From positions 1 through 9,789 of the forward strand of contig JAIKYL010000216.1 in NCBI GenBank assembly GCA_024683255.1: a stretch of 9,789 nucleotides of DNA, in the 5' to 3' direction. The position numbers and the translations under genes are program-made. Within the stretch, counting starts at the first letter, position 1. Every line of letters starts with the position of its first letter. Shown here piece after piece: positions 1 through 6,805 of this stretch. Under the pieces are notes generated by a model that worked only from the letters and a program-made list of their open reading frames with translations, was not told where the DNA came from and ran no database searches. The DNA is from Bacteroidales bacterium (GTDB lineage: Bacteria; Bacteroidota; Bacteroidia; Bacteroidales; UBA932).

Positions 1-1145
1 GCCGAATTGGAATTGCCCCCGTTGAAACCGGTAACAAGGATGCCGTCGCCCGCTTTCCGGAGCACATCGGCCTGCGTCTTGCAACCGCCCACCGGCAGTA
101 CTTTAACGCGCGTGGCGTCTTCCACCGTGGGCTCCATGCCCATTTTACCTGCAATGTAAGTATTTAAGAAATAGGTGTTTACAACGCCTTTGTCTATGAT
201 GGCCCGCTCCCGGGTGGCCACGCCTTCGCTGTCGAAGAGGCGGCAGCCCGTGTCACCTTTAGTGAGGGGCAGGTCCATAACCGTAAGACTCTCCGGGAAG
301 AGCTTCTTGCCCAGGGAATCCGTGAGGAAGGAATTCTTCTGCTGCAGGCTGCTTCCGCCCAGGGCGTTAAGCACCGGGGTAAGGAGCTTGGAGGCACATT
401 CGCTGTCCACGATGAGGGTATATTTTCCGCCGGGGATTTCCTTGGGGCCGATCTGGGCCGATGCCCGCTTGAAGGCCTTCTCCGCACAGTCTTTCCACTT
501 AAGCGCCTTGAGGGTGGGGGAGGCGTCCCACCAGTAGCTGGAGAAGCGGTTCCCCTTTGCGTCTTCCACGGTGGATTCGTAGCCAATCTCAAAGGAGGTC
601 TCCGTGTGGCGCGCCTCCAGGCCCTGGCTGTCCAGGGTGAGGCTGTCAAAGACACTGTCGGAGTATTCTCCTTCTTCGGAAATGAGGTGCCAAGGGTTGT
701 CCTTTTTATAGAAACAGGATTCCAGGGCCAGGGTGCGGCGCTCCTCGGCTGTAAGGCTTTCGTAGGAAGGGTCGTAGAGGTCCAGTTCCCGTCCGGTGCG
801 GGCGTTTTTCACCAGACGCTCCGGAGCGGGGAGAGTGCGGAAGGCATCGGCCTCCAGCATGCGCACGGTGTCTATGGCTTCCCGGATAAAGGCTTCCAAC
901 TCCTTCTCTTCCAGGCGGTTGCTGGAGAAGGTGCCAAAGCGTCCGTCCACAAACAGCTGCAGCTGCAGGCTGCGGTCCAGGGCCAGCGCCACCTTGTCCA
1001 CCTCGCCGTTGAGCAAACCCGTGAGATTCATCAGACTCTTGGTGAGGGTGATGCGCGCCTTATCGGCCCCCGCCTCCAGCGCAAAGGCCAGGCAGTGCCG
1101 CGCCAGCGCCATTTCTTCCTTATTCAACAACGCTTTTTCCATCAT
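1..1145 (-). CDS. tldE: TldE/PmbA-family subunit of TldD/TldE metalloprotease (partial, C-terminus beyond window)
   Basis: Read on the minus strand, an uninterrupted frame runs from the ATG at 1145 off the left edge, giving 381 codons. The family is usually about 440-450 residues, so roughly the last 60 are missing. The last visible residues, TGFNGGNSNS (372-381), match the conserved C-terminal glycine/asparagine-rich segment of PmbA/TldE proteins. No HExxxH zinc motif is seen, as expected for TldE, the non-catalytic partner that forms a heterodimer with TldD in the cytoplasm. In E. coli the pair trims the microcin B17 precursor and degrades the CcdA antitoxin. The start at 1145 is preferred because it overlaps the tldD stop as ATGA and follows an AGGAGGAGA stretch; a second ATG at 1142 is possible. 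The ATGA junction implies translational coupling to tldD. The native substrate here is unknown. Family assignment is firm, and the TldE versus TldD distinction rests on motif absence plus the adjacent true TldD. Confidence 0.92.
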   Translation of the reverse strand, partial: MMEKALLNKEEMALARHCLAFALEAGADKARITLTKSLMNLTGLLNGEVDKVALALDRSLQLQLFVDGRFGTFSSNRLEEKELEAFIREAIDTVRMLEADAFRTLPAPERLVKNARTGRELDLYDPSYESLTAEERRTLALESCFYKKDNPWHLISEEGEYSDSVFDSLTLDSQGLEARHTETSFEIGYESTVEDAKGNRFSSYWWDASPTLKALKWKDCAEKAFKRASAQIGPKEIPGGKYTLIVDSECASKLLTPVLNALGGSSLQQKNSFLTDSLGKKLFPESLTVMDLPLTKGDTGCRLFDSEGVATRERAIIDKGVVNTYFLNTYIAGKMGMEPTVEDATRVKVLPVGGCKTQADVLRKAGDGILVTGFNGGNSNS

Positions 1146-2578
1146 TCTCCTCCTACGATTAATTGGCCGATGAGTACCGTGGGAATGCCGCAGCTTACGG
1201 GGACGGACTGCTCCTTGCCGCAGGTCCAGGCGCCCGGATCGATTACCAGGTCGTCGGCCACGCCGCGGATATCGGCCAGGGCTGCAGGACCGTTTCCGAT
1301 GATGTTGATATCCTTTACCGGCGCTGTTAGATGGCCGTTTTCAATTAGATAGCCGGACTTTACGTAAAAGGTGAAGTCACCCTCTCCGATCTGCACCTGG
1401 CCGTTGGAGAATTCGTCCACAAAAATGCCCTTTTGCACCTCTGCAATGAGGTCCTCGGCCTTTGCGGTGCCGCTTTCCATGTAGGTTGCCCGCATGCGCG
1501 GGATGGGGGCATAGCGGAAGCTTTCCCTCCGGCCGTTTCCCGTGGGGCGCACGCCGTAATGGGCGGCCGATATCCTGTCGTGCAGGTACGAGGTGAGGAT
1601 CCCGTCTTCCACCATATAAGTCTTCTGGCCCGGGACGCCCTCGTCGTCGTAATTGAGGGTGCCGCGGTTGCCGGGGAGGGTGCCGTCGTCCAGGATGTAA
1701 ATGCCCTTTGAACAGATCTGCTGGCCCATTTTGTCGGAGAAGATGGAGGTGCCTTTGCGGTTGAAATCGGCCTCAAAAGCGTGGCCCATGGCTTCGTGGA
1801 GGAGGATGCCGGACGCACCGGCGCCCATGACCACGGGCATCTGGCCGCCTTTGGGCCGACGGGCGGCAAAACGGTCGTCCACGCCCTTTACCACTTCCGC
1901 CGCCATCTCCCCGATGAGGGCGTCCGTAAGCATTTCGGCCCCGCAGCGGAAGCTCCGGGAGGTGGATTTGTTCTCCACCTGGCCACCTTGTTGGAACACC
2001 ACGGAGAGGGAAACGCTGCCCATGGGACGGGTGTCCCATTTTAGCTCCCTGGCGCTGTTGTACATGAGGATATCGCTCACCTGGAAGGCCAGGTTGGCAA
2101 TCACTTTCACAATGCGATTGTCCCGGCTGCGTACGTCCTGCTCCAACTTCTGGAGGAAGGGGAGGAAGCCGGACATGGGCATCTCCCGCCAGGGCTGCTG
2201 CATGGGATAGCGGTCCGCGGCCGGATTGGGCTCCCCGCGGCGCGGATTGGCCGTTCCGTACGGGCTCACCTCTACCGGGGCGTCCGTTATCTGGGCGGCG
2301 GCGCGGGCACAGGCCATCATATGCTCTTTGGCCATGCTTTCCGAGTATGCGTAACCGGTTTTTTCTCCGCTCAGGACGCGTACGCCCACGCCGAAGTCCT
2401 GGTGGCAGCCGCCGGAAGTGACGGCTCCGTCGCGCAGCAGCAGGCTGCCGTAGGTGGTGTTCTCGAAGTACAGGTCCGAGTAACTGCCACCGCTGCGGAG
2501 CGCTTCTTCCACCAGGCTGTCCAGCAGGGGCTGGTCCACCCGGAAGATATTGAAATAATATTCCTTGCTTCCAATCAT
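1142..2578 (-). CDS. tldD: TldD zinc metalloprotease
   Basis: A 478-residue protein, close to the 481 residues of E. coli TldD. The signature HEAMGHAFEAD lies at residues 261-271, giving zinc ligands H261 and H266 and catalytic E262. A C-terminal segment WTCGKEQSVPV carries C453, which fits the third, cysteine ligand known in TldD. No signal peptide or membrane segment is seen, so a cytoplasmic location is expected. TldD is the catalytic half of the TldD/TldE heterodimer, which degrades unfolded or linear peptides reaching its inner cavity. The ATG at 2578 overlaps the TGA of the upstream kinase gene (ATGA), and the tldD TGA in turn overlaps the tldE ATG, so all three are likely co-translated. 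The gene looks intact with all key residues present. What is inferred rather than seen is the substrate. Confidence 0.96.
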   Translation of the reverse strand: MIGSKEYYFNIFRVDQPLLDSLVEEALRSGGSYSDLYFENTTYGSLLLRDGAVTSGGCHQDFGVGVRVLSGEKTGYAYSESMAKEHMMACARAAAQITDAPVEVSPYGTANPRRGEPNPAADRYPMQQPWREMPMSGFLPFLQKLEQDVRSRDNRIVKVIANLAFQVSDILMYNSARELKWDTRPMGSVSLSVVFQQGGQVENKSTSRSFRCGAEMLTDALIGEMAAEVVKGVDDRFAARRPKGGQMPVVMGAGASGILLHEAMGHAFEADFNRKGTSIFSDKMGQQICSKGIYILDDGTLPGNRGTLNYDDEGVPGQKTYMVEDGILTSYLHDRISAAHYGVRPTGNGRRESFRYAPIPRMRATYMESGTAKAEDLIAEVQKGIFVDEFSNGQVQIGEGDFTFYVKSGYLIENGHLTAPVKDINIIGNGPAALADIRGVADDLVIDPGAWTCGKEQSVPVSCGIPTVLIGQLIVGGE

Positions 2579-3258
2579 GGCTGATCTTCCTTTTGATAGG
2601 GCACACCGTCGTGCGCCTGGGGGGCCTTGGCCATCTCCTTTACAATCTGCTCCGTTACGTCCTCGATGGGAGTAGGGAGGTCTTCCGTGTCCGTGACCAG
2701 GGAGCGGATCTGGGTATAGCGTGCCATGTCCCGGATCTGCAGGCCCTTCTTGGAGCCCTCGGCCACTATGGCGAAGGGCGGGGAGGAATTATCGGCCAGT
2801 ATCCATTTGTCGCACTCCGGCATATAACTGTGGAACAGATAATTAAGTCCCATCTGGTAACGGCGGCGTATGGTAGCCTCCGGTATATCGTGCCCGCCGG
2901 CTTGGACACGTTTGGCCACCCTTTCCACGGCAATGTCCGGGCTGTCCAGCCAGAGATATAGCACGGTTACATAGTATCCCTGCTGCTGGGCCTTCCGGAT
3001 GGTTTTGATGAGGGAACGGGTGGCCAGGGTGGTCTCTATGCAGAAGTCTTCCCGCCTGTCGAAGAGGTACTTCACCTTCTGCATCATCAGGCGGCTGGCG
3101 GTGATGTATGCGCTTTCCGGAGCGAAAGGGGAGAGGTGCTTGGCAAACTCGTCCGAATTCACAAACTCGCTACAGTCCAACAGCTCCGGGAGAAGCGAGT
3201 ACGAAGCCGTCGTCTTCCCGGAGCCGTTGGGTCCTGATATGATATACAATCTGGGCAA
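2575..3258 (-). CDS. Zeta-toxin-like P-loop kinase (predicted ABC-type ATPase, COG4185-like)
   Basis: A 227-residue protein beginning MPRLYIISGPNGSGKTT, with a Walker A motif at residues 9-17 (K15, T16). Further family features are NSDEF at 34-38 with the probable catalytic aspartate D36, IETTLATR at 74-81, and an arginine-rich lid with R113, R117, GGHDIPEATIRRRY at 121-134. This matches the zeta-toxin/PezT-like family; true zeta toxins phosphorylate UDP-N-acetylglucosamine, but many chromosomal relatives have no proven toxicity. The start must be non-ATG: the codon before it is the TAA of the transporter gene in the same frame, and the first in-frame ATG lies after the Walker A motif. TTG at 3258 gives the N-terminus usual for relatives (MPxLYII); TTG at 3249 is a weaker alternative. 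No epsilon-like antitoxin gene is visible on either side. The gene ends in a four-base ATGA overlap with tldD. The family call is firm, the function uncertain. Confidence 0.88.
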   Translation of the reverse strand: MPRLYIISGPNGSGKTTASYSLLPELLDCSEFVNSDEFAKHLSPFAPESAYITASRLMMQKVKYLFDRREDFCIETTLATRSLIKTIRKAQQQGYYVTVLYLWLDSPDIAVERVAKRVQAGGHDIPEATIRRRYQMGLNYLFHSYMPECDKWILADNSSPPFAIVAEGSKKGLQIRDMARYTQIRSLVTDTEDLPTPIEDVTEQIVKEMAKAPQAHDGVPYQKEDQP

Positions 3259-4941
3259 TTAATCGGCAGTTGCGGCCTCCAGCTTCTTGAGCATGGAGAA
3301 CATTACCAGACCGGAGATGACGCAGAGGGCCATCAGCACGGTCCAGTTAACCCACAGGGGCACGTTGTTCCACAGCATGGAAGGAATGGAGCTGAGATAG
3401 TTGCCGATGGCGGTGGCTGCGAACCACAGACCCATCATAAGGCCCTTGAACTTGGGCGGGGCCACCTTGGACACGAAGGAGATGCCCATCGGGCTGAGCA
3501 GCAGCTCTGCGAAGGTGAGCACCAGGTACGTGGAAATGAGGTAGGTGGGGACCACCGGGTCCGGAGATACGCCGCCCACGTTCACCAGCTCCGACGGGGC
3601 GGGTTGGCCCTTGGACGCTGCCAGCATAATGAGGTAACCCAGGGCGGCCACAAACATACCCAGACCGATCTTGCGGGGCGCCGAAGGCTCCTTGCCCTTG
3701 TTGGCCAGGGCGCTGAAGATGGCCATCGAGATGGGCGTGAGCGCTACCACGAAGAAGGGATTGAACTGCTGGAACTGCTGGGGAAGGATGTTGAGGGTGG
3801 CGTCCATTCCGGAGTAGATCCAGTAGGCGCCGCCCCACAGCAGCACGGTTACTGCGGCGCAGATGCCCTTGCTCCGGGCGCTTTCCGACTGGAAGATGCC
3901 GAAGAGGGTGTACACAGACACGGCGATAAGGAACAGGGGCCAGATGTTGAAGCCGATGCGCAGCGGGCCGGAAACGGTGCTCTGCGTATAGTCACGGGCA
4001 AAGTAGGTGAGCGAGGAACCGTTCTGGTGGAAGGCCATCCAGAAGAAGATGACCACGGCGAACACGAAGATGAGAGCCACGATGCGGTCCTTGGTCTGCT
4101 TGGGGGTGAGTTCCTGGACGGGAGCGCTGCCGGCGGCGGCCTGCTTGGCGTTTACGTCGGCGTGCTTGAACCAGCTGCGGCATCCCAGGTAGATGGCGAT
4201 GGAAACGATGAGGGACACGCAGGCTACGGCGAAGCCCAGGTTATAGGCGGTGGCCAGGTTGTTGATGTAGTACTGGCTGAAATCCGTGAGGTTCATGGCG
4301 GCCACGTTGGAGCCGGGCATCGCGGCCTTGAGGGTTTCCAGCAGGCCGGTATCGGCCAGGGTGCCGCCCAGGTACTGGTGCGCCAGGGCGGGGATGTCGG
4401 CCTTGTAGATGAGGCCGGCCTTGGCCAGGTGGCTGTTGGTGAGGGCCGTGGCGGCGGTGGGGGCGAACATCGCGCCGATGTTGATGGCCATATAGAACAG
4501 GCTGAAGGCGCTGTCCCGCTTGGCCGAATACTTGGGGTCGTCGTAGAGGTTGCCCACCAGCACCTGCAGGTTGCCCTTGAACAGGCCAGTACCCACCGCG
4601 ATGAGCAGCAGAGCGCCGATCATCAGGGTGAGGGCGAAGCCGCGTGCGGCGAAGGCGTCCGTGGGAATGGCCAGGCACAGGTAGCCGGCGAACATCACGC
4701 ACACGCCGGTGATCACGCACTTGCCGAAGCCGATCTTGTCGGCCAGCCAGCCGCCGATTACGGGCATAAAGTACACGGCGGCCAGGAAGATGGCATAGAA
4801 CTGGCCGGCAGCGGCGGCCGAAAATCCGAATTTTGCCTGCAGGAAGAGCAGGAAGATGGCCAGCATGGTGTAATAGCCGAAGCGTTCACCGGTATTGGCC
4901 AGAGCAAGGGCGAAAAGTCCTTTGGGTTGTCCTTTGAACAT
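3259..4941 (-). CDS. POT/PTR-family oligopeptide:H+ symporter (MFS)
   Basis: A 560-residue, strongly hydrophobic multi-pass inner-membrane protein of the proton-dependent oligopeptide transporter family, which imports di- and tripeptides. The N-terminus MFKGQPKGLFALALANTGERFGYYTM holds the family's ERFxYY segment in helix 1 (E19, R20, Y23, Y24). The second signature is FYMAINIGAM, matching FYxxINxGSL. The first glutamate of the canonical ExxER proton-coupling motif is replaced by N16. The frame is open upstream to a TTG at 5013, but ATG at 4941 gives the N-terminus typical of Bacteroidetes relatives, and the extra 24 residues would cover promoter-like sequence. It is the first gene of a minus-strand operon; its TAA is followed directly, in the same frame, by the TTG start of the kinase gene. 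Length exceeds the roughly 500 residues of many bacterial POTs because of longer inter-helix stretches. Exact substrate is not deducible. Confidence 0.93.
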   Translation of the reverse strand: MFKGQPKGLFALALANTGERFGYYTMLAIFLLFLQAKFGFSAAAAGQFYAIFLAAVYFMPVIGGWLADKIGFGKCVITGVCVMFAGYLCLAIPTDAFAARGFALTLMIGALLLIAVGTGLFKGNLQVLVGNLYDDPKYSAKRDSAFSLFYMAINIGAMFAPTAATALTNSHLAKAGLIYKADIPALAHQYLGGTLADTGLLETLKAAMPGSNVAAMNLTDFSQYYINNLATAYNLGFAVACVSLIVSIAIYLGCRSWFKHADVNAKQAAAGSAPVQELTPKQTKDRIVALIFVFAVVIFFWMAFHQNGSSLTYFARDYTQSTVSGPLRIGFNIWPLFLIAVSVYTLFGIFQSESARSKGICAAVTVLLWGGAYWIYSGMDATLNILPQQFQQFNPFFVVALTPISMAIFSALANKGKEPSAPRKIGLGMFVAALGYLIMLAASKGQPAPSELVNVGGVSPDPVVPTYLISTYLVLTFAELLLSPMGISFVSKVAPPKFKGLMMGLWFAATAIGNYLSSIPSMLWNNVPLWVNWTVLMALCVISGLVMFSMLKKLEAATAD

Positions 4942-4970
4942 ATTAGTGGTTTTAGAATTTTCCGTTCTTA

Positions 4971-5002
4971 CAAAGTTGCGAAATTTTTCTGATTCCGCCA
5001 AA
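4971..5002 (-). promoter_or_regulatory. Candidate Bacteroidetes-type promoter for the POT-kinase-tldD-tldE operon
   Basis: On the minus strand, TTTG at 5002-4999 is followed after 20 bases by CAACTTTG at 4978-4971, close to the Bacteroidetes -33/-7 pattern TTTG and TAnnTTTG (first base of the -7 box differs). This leaves a short leader of about 25-30 bases before the ATG at 4941. A perfect TATATTTG at 5006-4999 overlaps the proposed -33 box and could itself be a -7 box, but it lacks a clear -33 partner. Assignment is by pattern only. Confidence 0.45.
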
Positions 5003-5015
5003 TATAGCTGCAAAC

Positions 5016-5046
5016 TTGTGAATTCACCGTTTTTTGCCTAAATTAG
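5016..5046 (+). promoter_or_regulatory. Candidate promoter for the outer-membrane protein gene
   Basis: On the plus strand, TTG at 5016-5018 is followed after 20 bases by TAAATTAG at 5039-5046, one base from TAnnTTTG. A start would fall near 5053, giving a leader of roughly 15 bases that includes AAAGGA just before the ATG at 5068. A second possibility, TTTG at 5033-5036 with TATTATTG at 5053-5060, has shorter spacing (16 bases) and would leave almost no leader. Both are weak matches. Confidence 0.3.
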
Positions 5047-5067
5047 CACGTTTATTATTGAAAGGAC

Positions 5068-5874
5068 ATGAAAAAGATTCTTGCTTTTGTAATCGGTCTC
5101 GGCCTGGCTTCCGGCGCTTTCGCCCAGAGCTTCGGCTCCCGTATGGCGGACGTGGATCTGGATTGGGAATTGGGAGAGTCGGCCTTCAGCGTGGCCCCCG
5201 TGAGCTATTTCTATTTCGGCTTCAATTCTTTACTCAATGCCGATGCAGAGTATAAGGCTCATACGGGCTTCTTCCGCACCCAGCTGCTGGGAGCCAATAT
5301 CATAGAGCTGGCTGTCAAACCCTTTGAGGGCGGGCGCTTCTCTCTGGGCGCAGACTATGCCGCCAACTGGTACAGGCTCAACAATGACTATATGTGGGTG
5401 CCGTATAAATACGATTTCGGCGGTTATACGGGCCGTGGGGAGAACGGTATGTTTGTAAGGTACGAGCCCAAGGAGCTGAATGGCATCCAGGAGGTTAAGA
5501 AATCCCTCCTTACCGTTTGCACTTTCAGTTTTCCTGTGAACTTCAGCTATACCTTCGGCGCCATTACCACCATGCTGGGCGCCAGCCTGGAGGTGAACCT
5601 GAACGGCCGCGTCTCCTTCAAGGGCGTGGATGTCCAGGGGAACAAAATCGTGGAGACCTCCAGCGGTAACCGCTTTTCCAAGAAGATCGGCACCAACCGG
5701 CTTGGCTTCAATGTGCACGCCGCCCTGTCGTATGGCGGTCTGGGCCTGTTTGTCCAGTATAACCCCATGCCCAAATTCTACAAGTACTACGACGAGGAAC
5801 GCAAGGCGGAATCCTTCTGCGGCCCTCAGTTCCAGACTGTGAGCGTGGGCGTCATCTGGGGCCTGGGCATGTAG
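5068..5874 (+). CDS. Secreted, probable outer-membrane beta-barrel protein, function unknown
   Basis: A 268-residue protein with a clear Sec signal peptide: MKK, a hydrophobic core, and a likely cleavage after AFA (residue 19) before Q20. The mature part has no hydrophobic helix. It is rich in aromatic residues and glycine in alternating strand-like stretches, for example VSYFYFGFNSL, FSLGADYAANWYRL, TFSFPVNFSYTFGA, LGFNVHAALSYGGLGLFVQY and VSVGVIWGLGM at the C-terminus. This pattern fits a small outer-membrane beta-barrel, though the last residue is Met rather than the usual Phe. I do not recognise a specific family. The gene starts the plus-strand cluster after the divergent promoter region, with AAAGGA just before its ATG, and its stop lies ten bases before the acyltransferase gene, which suggests one transcript. 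A role in the outer membrane, possibly linked to lipid A maturation, is inference from context. Confidence 0.8.
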   Translation: MKKILAFVIGLGLASGAFAQSFGSRMADVDLDWELGESAFSVAPVSYFYFGFNSLLNADAEYKAHTGFFRTQLLGANIIELAVKPFEGGRFSLGADYAANWYRLNNDYMWVPYKYDFGGYTGRGENGMFVRYEPKELNGIQEVKKSLLTVCTFSFPVNFSYTFGAITTMLGASLEVNLNGRVSFKGVDVQGNKIVETSSGNRFSKKIGTNRLGFNVHAALSYGGLGLFVQYNPMPKFYKYYDEERKAESFCGPQFQTVSVGVIWGLGM

Positions 5875-5884
5875 TTTCCGTTGC

Positions 5885-6805
5885 ATGAAGAAGGAGAAAC
5901 ATCCGGGTGTCTGGCTCATGACCGGGGCCATGTACCTGCTGGGCAGCCTGCCGCTGGGATTTCACCATGGCTGCGCCAAGGTCCTGGCCTGGTTGCTCCG
6001 GCGGGTCTTCCATTACCGGGAAAACGTGGTAATGGTGAACCTTTCCAGAAGCTTCCCGGAAAAGAGTTATGAGGAGATAGTGGGGATCAAAAAGCGTTTC
6101 TACCTTCATCTTGCCAATATCTTCACGGAGACCATCTGGTTCGGCGCCTGCCGCGGGAAACGCGGACGTAAGCGTCTGGTGAAGAGCCATATTGTGGAGT
6201 TTACCAATACGGAGGAACTGAATAAGTTATACAGAGAGTCCGGCCAGCTCATGTTCCTGCAGGCCCATACAGGCAACTGGGAGCTTATCGGCGGTCTTGG
6301 AAATTATTCGTATTCAATTCCTTACGAGCCGCAGGTTAATGCCTTTGCCATAGCATACCTGCCCCTGCACAGCAAGTTCTGGGACAAGGTGATGGCCTGG
6401 AACCGCCTGGCCGCGGTGGAAGACCTGGACTTTGAAGGGTATGTTACATCGGAGCAGGTAATCCGCTTTGCCTATGACCGGCGGGATCGCAAATATACGT
6501 ACATGTTTGATACGGACCAGTATCCGTACTGGGAAGTGGGTACCATGGAAATCCCTTTCCTGAACCAGCCCACCCGGGTAATGACCGGGGCCACCAAGCT
6601 GGCCTGCAAACTGGACATGAGCGTCGGGTATCTGCGTTACCGCTACCGGGAGGGGGGAGGATATGAAATGAGCGTGGTCCCGCTCACCGCCCATGCCGCC
6701 CAGTGCCAGCCGGAAGACCTTATGAAACAGTATTATAAGCTGCTGGAGGAAGATATTAGGGAACAACCCTGGAACTACCTTTGGTCGCATAAAAGATGGA
6801 AATGA
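5885..6805 (+). CDS. LpxL/HtrB-type lipid A (late) acyltransferase family protein
   Basis: A 306-residue protein of the lysophospholipid/late lipid A acyltransferase family. It has one N-terminal hydrophobic segment (about residues 9-24), then YRENVVMVNLSRSFPE (44-59), typical of the family. The catalytic HX4E motif is HTGNWE at 128-133 (H128, E133). Further matches are EIPFLNQPTRVMTGATKLA (222-240), the usual acceptor/acyl-donor region, and the C-terminal EQPWNYLWSHKRWK, close to the conserved ending of LpxL/LpxM. Such enzymes sit at the inner membrane and add a secondary acyl chain to lipid A from acyl-ACP; some relatives acylate other lipids. The ATG at 5885 is ten bases after the preceding stop. 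The 3' end overlaps the next gene. Family is firm; acyl chain length and acceptor are not deducible. Confidence 0.92.
   Translation: MKKEKHPGVWLMTGAMYLLGSLPLGFHHGCAKVLAWLLRRVFHYRENVVMVNLSRSFPEKSYEEIVGIKKRFYLHLANIFTETIWFGACRGKRGRKRLVKSHIVEFTNTEELNKLYRESGQLMFLQAHTGNWELIGGLGNYSYSIPYEPQVNAFAIAYLPLHSKFWDKVMAWNRLAAVEDLDFEGYVTSEQVIRFAYDRRDRKYTYMFDTDQYPYWEVGTMEIPFLNQPTRVMTGATKLACKLDMSVGYLRYRYREGGGYEMSVVPLTAHAAQCQPEDLMKQYYKLLEEDIREQPWNYLWSHKRWK

Noticed and set aside
606..1352. 248-codon open frame on the plus strand across the tldD-tldE junction
   Set aside because: Antisense to both conserved genes, with no plausible domain.
1773..2606. 277-codon minus-strand frame overlapping tldD in another frame
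   Set aside because: Arg/Pro/Gly-rich shifted-frame translation of tldD; the real frame carries the HEAMGHAFEAD motif.
2575..3258. Classical two-gene zeta-epsilon toxin-antitoxin system
   Set aside because: No small antitoxin gene is present on either side; the neighbours are a transporter and tldD, so only the kinase family call can be supported.
3604..4992. 462-codon open frame on the plus strand, antisense to the POT transporter
   Set aside because: Its product is rich in Gly, His, Glu and Gln with no recognisable domain, and it is the mirror of a strong transporter gene in GC-rich DNA, where antisense frames often stay open.
4942..5013. Upstream TTG start giving the transporter 24 more residues
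   Set aside because: The extension is not hydrophobic or conserved in type, overlaps promoter-like boxes, and the ATG at 4941 gives the N-terminus expected for the family.
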